Shown in pieces: positions 60,037-64,000 of a stretch of DNA of 64,000 bases. The DNA is from Plantactinospora soyae. GTDB lineage: Bacteria; Actinomycetota; Actinomycetes; Mycobacteriales; Micromonosporaceae. Position numbers and translations under genes: made by a program. Each line of letters begins with the position of its first letter. Position 1 is the stretch's first letter. The notes under the pieces are model-generated. The model was not told the DNA's origin. It saw only the letters and a list, made by a program, of their open reading frames with translations, and ran no database searches. Where the stretch lies: assembly GCF_014874095.1 (NCBI RefSeq), contig NZ_JADBEB010000001.1:8060001-8124000 (forward strand), given 5' to 3'.

Positions 60037-61227
60037 GTGCGTCGACTCGCCCTTGCGCTCACCACCGCCTTACTTCTCACAGCCGGCACCGCCTGCGGCG
60101 ACTCCGACGAATCCGGCGACGACACGTCGCCGATCAGGGTCGGCCAGATCGTCTCGCTGACCGGCAACTACTCGACCTTGGGCAGCGAGAACAAGAAGGC
60201 GGTGGAACTGGCCGTCGAGCAACTCAACGCCAAGGGCGGACTGCTCGGCCGGCAGGTCGAGGTTCTCGTCAAGGACGACAAGAGCCAACCCGAGCAGTCG
60301 GTGCTCGCGTTCAACGACCTCAAGGGCGCCGACGTCGCGGCGATCATCGGCTCGCCGTTCTCCAACTCGGCGCTCGCCACCATCCCACTGGTCGACCGGG
60401 AGAAGATCCCGTACCTGTCGGTGACCGCCGCCGACGAACAGGTCTCGCCGGTGCATCCGTACGTCTTCGTGGTTCCCGCGATAGCCGGGACCTACGCCGA
60501 CCGGCTCCTACAGTATTTCAAGGCGGTCAATCTGACCCGGGTCGCGGTCGCCCACGACACCAAGAGTTCGTACGCGGTCGCCGGCTTCCGGGCCACCCAG
60601 GCGAAGGCCGCGCAGTACGGCGTCACCCTGGTCGCGACCGAGGAGTTCCAGACCACCGCCACCGAGTTCAGCGCGGTCTTCACCCACGTGAAGTCCTCGG
60701 GCGCGCAGGCGCTGCTCGTCTGGGCCACCGGCGCGCCCGGTGTCGCCCTCACCAAAGGGTACGCGACCGCCGGACTCGACATCCCGCTCGTGCTGACCGG
60801 CGCGCAGGCCAGCGAACTGTTCCTCAAGCCGGCCGGCGCGGCGGCCGAGGGCGTACTCGTCGCCAGTTCGATCGGAGTCGTCGGCGAACACCTGCCGGAC
60901 GGTCCACAGAAGACGGCGGTGAAGGAGCTGACCGACGCCTTTCAGGCCAAGTACGGCTACCCGCCGCCCCAGTTCGCCCAGGACGGCTACAGCGCGGTCA
61001 AACTCCTCGCCGCCGCGGTCACCAGTGCCGAGAGCACCGAACACGAGAAGATCCAGGCGGCGTTGAACGCCCTGACCCTGGTCACCCCCAACGGGAAGTA
61101 CGCGTACAGCCCGACCGACCACTCCGGCCTTCCCGGAACGTTCATCTCGGTGAACACGGTCACCAAGGGTGCGTTCGTACCGACCGACTGGGCGAAGAGC
61201 CAACTCGCCCAGCTCACCGGGAACTGA
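60037..61227 (+). CDS. ABC importer substrate-binding protein (LivJ/K type)
   Basis: The 396-residue receptor has an export signal and a Cys at residue 20 in a weak lipobox (TAGTAC). A type-I periplasmic fold follows (IRVGQIVSLTGNYSTLGSEN, AVELAVEQLNAKGGLLGRQV, GSPFSNSALATIPLVDREKI, FAQDGYSAVKLLAAAV). It is the receptor for the permease and ATPases downstream. Ligands of the family include branched-chain amino acids, amides and urea. GTG 60037 has GGGAGA upstream. Confidence 0.9.
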   Translation: MRRLALALTTALLLTAGTACGDSDESGDDTSPIRVGQIVSLTGNYSTLGSENKKAVELAVEQLNAKGGLLGRQVEVLVKDDKSQPEQSVLAFNDLKGADVAAIIGSPFSNSALATIPLVDREKIPYLSVTAADEQVSPVHPYVFVVPAIAGTYADRLLQYFKAVNLTRVAVAHDTKSSYAVAGFRATQAKAAQYGVTLVATEEFQTTATEFSAVFTHVKSSGAQALLVWATGAPGVALTKGYATAGLDIPLVLTGAQASELFLKPAGAAAEGVLVASSIGVVGEHLPDGPQKTAVKELTDAFQAKYGYPPPQFAQDGYSAVKLLAAAVTSAESTEHEKIQAALNALTLVTPNGKYAYSPTDHSGLPGTFISVNTVTKGAFVPTDWAKSQLAQLTGN

Positions 61228-61233
61228 CCGGCG

Positions 61234-62001
61234 GTGCTGCTGCGGGCACGGGGCCTGCGCCGGTCCTTCGGCGGCGTACTGGCGGTGCACGACGTCGACC
61301 TCGACGTCGCGGCCGGGGAACTGCGGGGTGTGATCGGTCCCAACGGCGCCGGCAAGTCGACGCTGTTCAACCTTCTCGGCGGGCAACTCGCCCCGAACCG
61401 CGGCACCGTCGAGTACGACGGCTCCCGGATCGACCGGCTGCCGCCGCACCGCCGGGCCGGGCTCGGCATCGGGATCGTCTTCCAGAACGCCCGGATCTTC
61501 CACGGGATGACCGCGCTGGAGAACGTGATGGTCGGCGCGCACGCCACCACCCGGGCCGGCTTCCTCAGCGCCGCCCTGCGGCTACCGGCACACCACCGTG
61601 CGGAACGCCAGATCCGGACCCGGGCCGTCGAGGCGCTGCACCGGGCCGGTCTGGCCGACTGGGCCGACCGGCCGGCGGAGTCGCTGCCGCTGGGTCAGCA
61701 GCGGGCGCTCCAGGTGGCCCGCGCCCTGTGCGGGCGGCCACGGCTGCTGCTGCTCGACGAGCCGGCCTCCGGGCTCCGGGCCGCCGAGCGGGAGGAACTG
61801 GCGCGGCTCATCGAGGAGTTGAAGGGGCAGGGGCTCACCATGCTGATGGTCGAGCATGATGTCGGCCTGGTCGCCCGGCTCGCCGACCGGATCACGGTGC
61901 TCGACCTCGGCCGGGTGATCGCCGAGGGCACCCCCGACGAGGTACGCGACGACGAGGCGGTGGTCACCGCCTATCTGGGCGTGGACCTGGCGGACCGGTG
62001 A
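61234..62001 (+). CDS. livG: ABC importer ATP-binding protein LivG-type
   Basis: The 255-residue ATPase has Walker A GPNGAGKSTLFNLLGGQ, GIGIVFQNARIFHGMTALEN, signature ESLPLGQQRALQVARAL (LPLGQ in place of LSYGQ), Walker B LLLLDEPASGL and MVEHDVGLVARLADRI. The GTG start follows the receptor gene by six bases, and the stop overlaps the LivF start. LivG-type proteins carry a longer insertion near MVGAHATTRAGFLSAALRL, as here. Confidence 0.9.
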   Translation: MLLRARGLRRSFGGVLAVHDVDLDVAAGELRGVIGPNGAGKSTLFNLLGGQLAPNRGTVEYDGSRIDRLPPHRRAGLGIGIVFQNARIFHGMTALENVMVGAHATTRAGFLSAALRLPAHHRAERQIRTRAVEALHRAGLADWADRPAESLPLGQQRALQVARALCGRPRLLLLDEPASGLRAAEREELARLIEELKGQGLTMLMVEHDVGLVARLADRITVLDLGRVIAEGTPDEVRDDEAVVTAYLGVDLADR

Positions 62002-62696
62002 ACGCGACACTCGTCGAGACGACCTCGGTGACCGTCCGGTACGGCACCGCGACCGCGCTCGACGGCGTCAGCATCCGCGTCGCGGCGGGTGAACTGGTCG
62101 CCCTGATCGGGCCCAACGGCGCCGGCAAGACCACCCTGGTCAACACGCTGGCCGGCATCCTCCGCCCGGCGGCCGGCACGGTCGCGGTGCGCGGCCGGCT
62201 CGGTGTCGTACCGGAGGGGCGGCAGGTCTTCGGTTCGCTGAGCGTGGAGGACAATCTCCAGCTCGGCGCCTGGCGTACCCGGCAGCGGGACACCACCCGG
62301 ATCTACGAGCTGCTGCCCGACCTGCGCCGGGTCCGGCGCCAGGCCGCCGGTTCGCTCTCCGGTGGCCAGCAGCAGATGGTCGCGGTCGGCCGGGCCCTGA
62401 TGGGCCGACCCGAGGTACTCGTCATCGACGAACTCTCGCTCGGGCTGGGCCCGATCGTGGTGGCGAACCTGGCCGCGTACCTGCAACGGTTGAACGCCGA
62501 GGACGGGATGGCGGTGCTGCTGATCGAGCAGAACGCCCGGCTCGCGCTCCGGCTCTGCGGCCGGGGGTACGTCCTGGAGGCGGGCCGGGTCGTCGCCGAG
62601 GGGCCGAGCGCGGAGCTGCGGCGCAGTCCGGAGGTGATCCAGGCGTACCTGGGCAATCCGGTTTCCGGTCCCGAGGGGCCGGTGGGGGTCCCGTGA
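61998..62696 (+). CDS. livF: ABC importer ATP-binding protein LivF-type
   Basis: The 232-residue ATPase has Walker A GPNGAGKTTLVNTLAGIL, VPEGRQVFGSLSVEDNLQLG, signature SLSGGQQQMVAVGRAL and Walker B VLVIDELSLGLGPIVVANLA. It starts at GTG overlapping the LivG stop and ends overlapping the LivH start, so translation is coupled throughout. Confidence 0.92.
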   Translation: MNATLVETTSVTVRYGTATALDGVSIRVAAGELVALIGPNGAGKTTLVNTLAGILRPAAGTVAVRGRLGVVPEGRQVFGSLSVEDNLQLGAWRTRQRDTTRIYELLPDLRRVRRQAAGSLSGGQQQMVAVGRALMGRPEVLVIDELSLGLGPIVVANLAAYLQRLNAEDGMAVLLIEQNARLALRLCGRGYVLEAGRVVAEGPSAELRRSPEVIQAYLGNPVSGPEGPVGVP

Positions 62697-63550
62697 GCGA
62701 GTTCGCGCTCTACCTGATCACCGGCCTCGGCACCGGTTGCGCGTTCGCACTGGTCGGCAGCGGCATGATCGTCATCTACCGGGTCACCCACGTGGTGAAC
62801 TGCGCCCAGGGCGGGTTCGCCGTGATCGGGGCGATGTGCGCCTCGACGTTCCTCGGCTCGGGCCTGCCGCACGGCCTCGCCGAGGGCCTCGCGGTGGTCA
62901 TCGCCGCGGCGGTGGGTCTCACGGTCGGCGCGATCACAATCGGCAAGCCCGGCACGACTCCGCAGGTCGGCTTCATCATCACCATCGGGCTCGGCATCCT
63001 CGCGTACGCGGTCGAGGTGCTGCTCTGGGGCGACCAGCCCCGCTCGTTCGACGGCGTCGCAGGCGCGACCGTCCTGTTCGGAGCCCGGGTGCCGACCCAC
63101 TACCTGCTGATCATCGCGGTGACGGTGCTGGTGTTCGCGCTGCTCGGCCTCTTCTTCGCCGGCACCTACCTGGGCAGGGCACTCACCGCCTGCGCCGCCA
63201 ATCCGTACGCCGCCCGGCTGGTCGGCATCGGAGTGACCCGGATGGGACTGTTCTCCTTCACCCTCGGCGGGGCGCTCGGCGGCCTGGCCGGAGTACTGAT
63301 CACCCCGATGCAGCAGGTCACCTTCGACGGCGACGTCGTACTTCTCGTCAACGGCTTCGCCGCCGCGATCATCGGAATGCTGACCCGGCCGGCACTCGCG
63401 CTCGCCGGCGGGCTGCTGCTCGGGGTCGCCCAGGCGGCGGTCGCCGGCTACGGCAGCGCTGCCCACCAGCTCGAGATCGCGCTCGGCCTGATGCTCGCGG
63501 TGCTGATCTGGCAGGCCGCCCGCCGCCCCACTGTCGAGGGGCTCCCGTGA
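62693..63550 (+). CDS. livH: ABC importer permease LivH-type
   Basis: The 285-residue permease has eight hydrophobic segments and the LivH pattern ALVGSGMIVIYRVTHVVNCA, QGGFAVIGAMCAST and ALTACAANPYAARLVGIGVT. It starts at GTG overlapping the LivF stop. The stop TGA (63548-63550) lies within the first copy of a tandem repeat array that separates it from the LivM gene; such pairs usually overlap. Confidence 0.92.
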   Translation: MSEFALYLITGLGTGCAFALVGSGMIVIYRVTHVVNCAQGGFAVIGAMCASTFLGSGLPHGLAEGLAVVIAAAVGLTVGAITIGKPGTTPQVGFIITIGLGILAYAVEVLLWGDQPRSFDGVAGATVLFGARVPTHYLLIIAVTVLVFALLGLFFAGTYLGRALTACAANPYAARLVGIGVTRMGLFSFTLGGALGGLAGVLITPMQQVTFDGDVVLLVNGFAAAIIGMLTRPALALAGGLLLGVAQAAVAGYGSAAHQLEIALGLMLAVLIWQAARRPTVEGLP

Positions 63551-63854
63551 GTGCGAGGAGTGAGCCGGGTCTGCGAGCCCCGCAGTCACGAACGAAAGGC
63601 AGGCCCCGTGAGTGCGAGGAGTGAGCCGGGTCTGCGAGCCCCGCAGTCACGAACGAAAGGCAGGCCCCGTGAGTGCGAGGAGTGAGCCGGGTCTGCGAGC
63701 CCCGCAGTCACGAACGAAAGGCAGGCCCCGTGAGTGCGAGGAGTGAGCCGGGTCTGCGAGCCCCGCAGTCACGAACGAAAGGCAGGCTCCCGTGAGTGCG
63801 AGGAGTGAGCCGGGTCTGCGAGCCCCGCAGTCACGAACGAAAGGCAGGCTCCCG
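63547..63854 (+). repeat. Five tandem 61/62-bp repeats between livH and livM
   Basis: Copies begin at 63547, 63608, 63669, 63730 and 63792, and the array ends at about 63854. Each starts GTGAGTGCGAGGAGTGAGCC, then continues GGGTCTGCGAGCCCCGCAGT and ends GAAAGGCAGG followed by four or five C/T bases. The first four copies are 61 bp and the last is 62 bp, an extra base. Each copy ends with a ribosome-binding-like AAAGGCAGG placed correctly for the GTG of the next copy. There are no unique spacers, so this is not a CRISPR array. Confidence 0.95.
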
Positions 63855-64000
63855 TTGAGGGGACCAGACCGGGGTGTCGTCGTCCGGCGGGCGCCGGTGG
63901 CCGTCGTCGTACTGGCCAGCCTGGCGTTGCCGCCCGTACTGAGCAGCAAGCAACTCTCCGTGTTCATCCTGCTGGGCCTCGCCGTACTGGTCACCCTGGG
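63792..64000 (+). CDS. livM: ABC importer permease LivM-type, 5' part only
   Basis: The frame from GTG 63792 reads MSARSEPGLRAPQSRTKGRL through the last repeat copy and continues in frame into PLRGPDRGVVVRRAPVAVVV and LASLALPPVLSSKQ, SVFILLGLAVLVTL, a LivM-type first membrane region. The window ends here. Translation could also start at TTG 63855, after the array. Either way the array donates the upstream ribosome-binding signal. The gene is coupled to livH in ancestry but now 300 bases apart. Confidence 0.75.
   Translation, partial: MSARSEPGLRAPQSRTKGRLPLRGPDRGVVVRRAPVAVVVLASLALPPVLSSKQLSVFILLGLAVLVTL

Noticed and set aside
63547-63854. CRISPR array
   Set aside because: The repeats are contiguous 61/62-bp copies without unique spacers, and no cas genes are present.

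Overview
The window is very GC-rich (clearly above 65 % by eye). It has GTG and TTG starts, stop/start overlaps of the ATGA and GTGA kind, and probable leaderless promoters. Gene content (Pls-type NRPS, WYL regulators, a DUF5682/MoxR/VWA/SWIM operon, DUF6351, DUF6886, many ABC-2 exporters) points to a filamentous actinobacterium, most likely a Micromonosporaceae chromosome. No rRNA, tRNA, integrase, transposase or CRISPR array was found. It looks like ordinary chromosome rich in accessory metabolism.

Layout. 1-1.5 kb: a broken alpha/beta-hydrolase tail with a perfect palindromic terminator, one tiny conserved-looking gene, and a secreted-protein start that runs into the next gene. 1.3-8.9 kb (leftward): a GT39-type membrane glycosyltransferase, then a two-gene operon of a diaminobutyrate aminotransferase and a Pls/PosA-type synthetase, which together predict a poly-diaminobutyrate-like cationic polymer. 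8.9-13 kb (leftward): a secreted DUF6351 protein, a small membrane protein and an orphan Tat-type substrate-binding protein. 13.2-20.8 kb (leftward): five coupled genes, SWIM zinc protein, unknown 473-aa protein, VWA, MoxR-like AAA and DUF5682. 21-28 kb: small hypotheticals, an adenylate-forming/GNAT/nitroreductase-like trio, and a DrrAB-type exporter divergent from a WYL regulator. 28-38 kb: an NB-ARC/TPR protein, a 2H-like protein, a two-subunit molybdenum hydroxylase, secreted proteins and a flavin/heme-type reductase.

38-53 kb is the core of a LacI-controlled catabolic locus. It holds a DHPON-hydrolase-like C-C hydrolase, two M24 proteins, a beta-hydroxyacid dehydrogenase, 2-oxoacid dehydrogenase E1 alpha and beta, an aldehyde dehydrogenase, a free lipoyl domain, an ABC importer with an NMT1/THI5-type binding protein, an LVIVD propeller, a second binding protein lacking a signal peptide, and a LacI-family regulator. 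A 12-bp palindrome, GCAAYCGATTGC, sits at four control regions here, with a weaker fifth. It recurs some 18 kb away in front of the molybdenum hydroxylase genes, with the same -35/-10/operator spacing. This links the hydroxylase to the same regulon. The substrate is unknown; an N-heteroaromatic or other small N-containing compound is a reasonable guess.

53-58.7 kb: a small hypothetical, an AraC regulator divergent from an NmrA-like protein, an MFS exporter and a second DrrAB-type exporter. 59-64 kb: a CPBP protease and a branched-chain amino-acid type ABC importer whose livH/livM junction is split by five tandem 61/62-bp repeats, each carrying its own ribosome-binding-like sequence and GTG codon.
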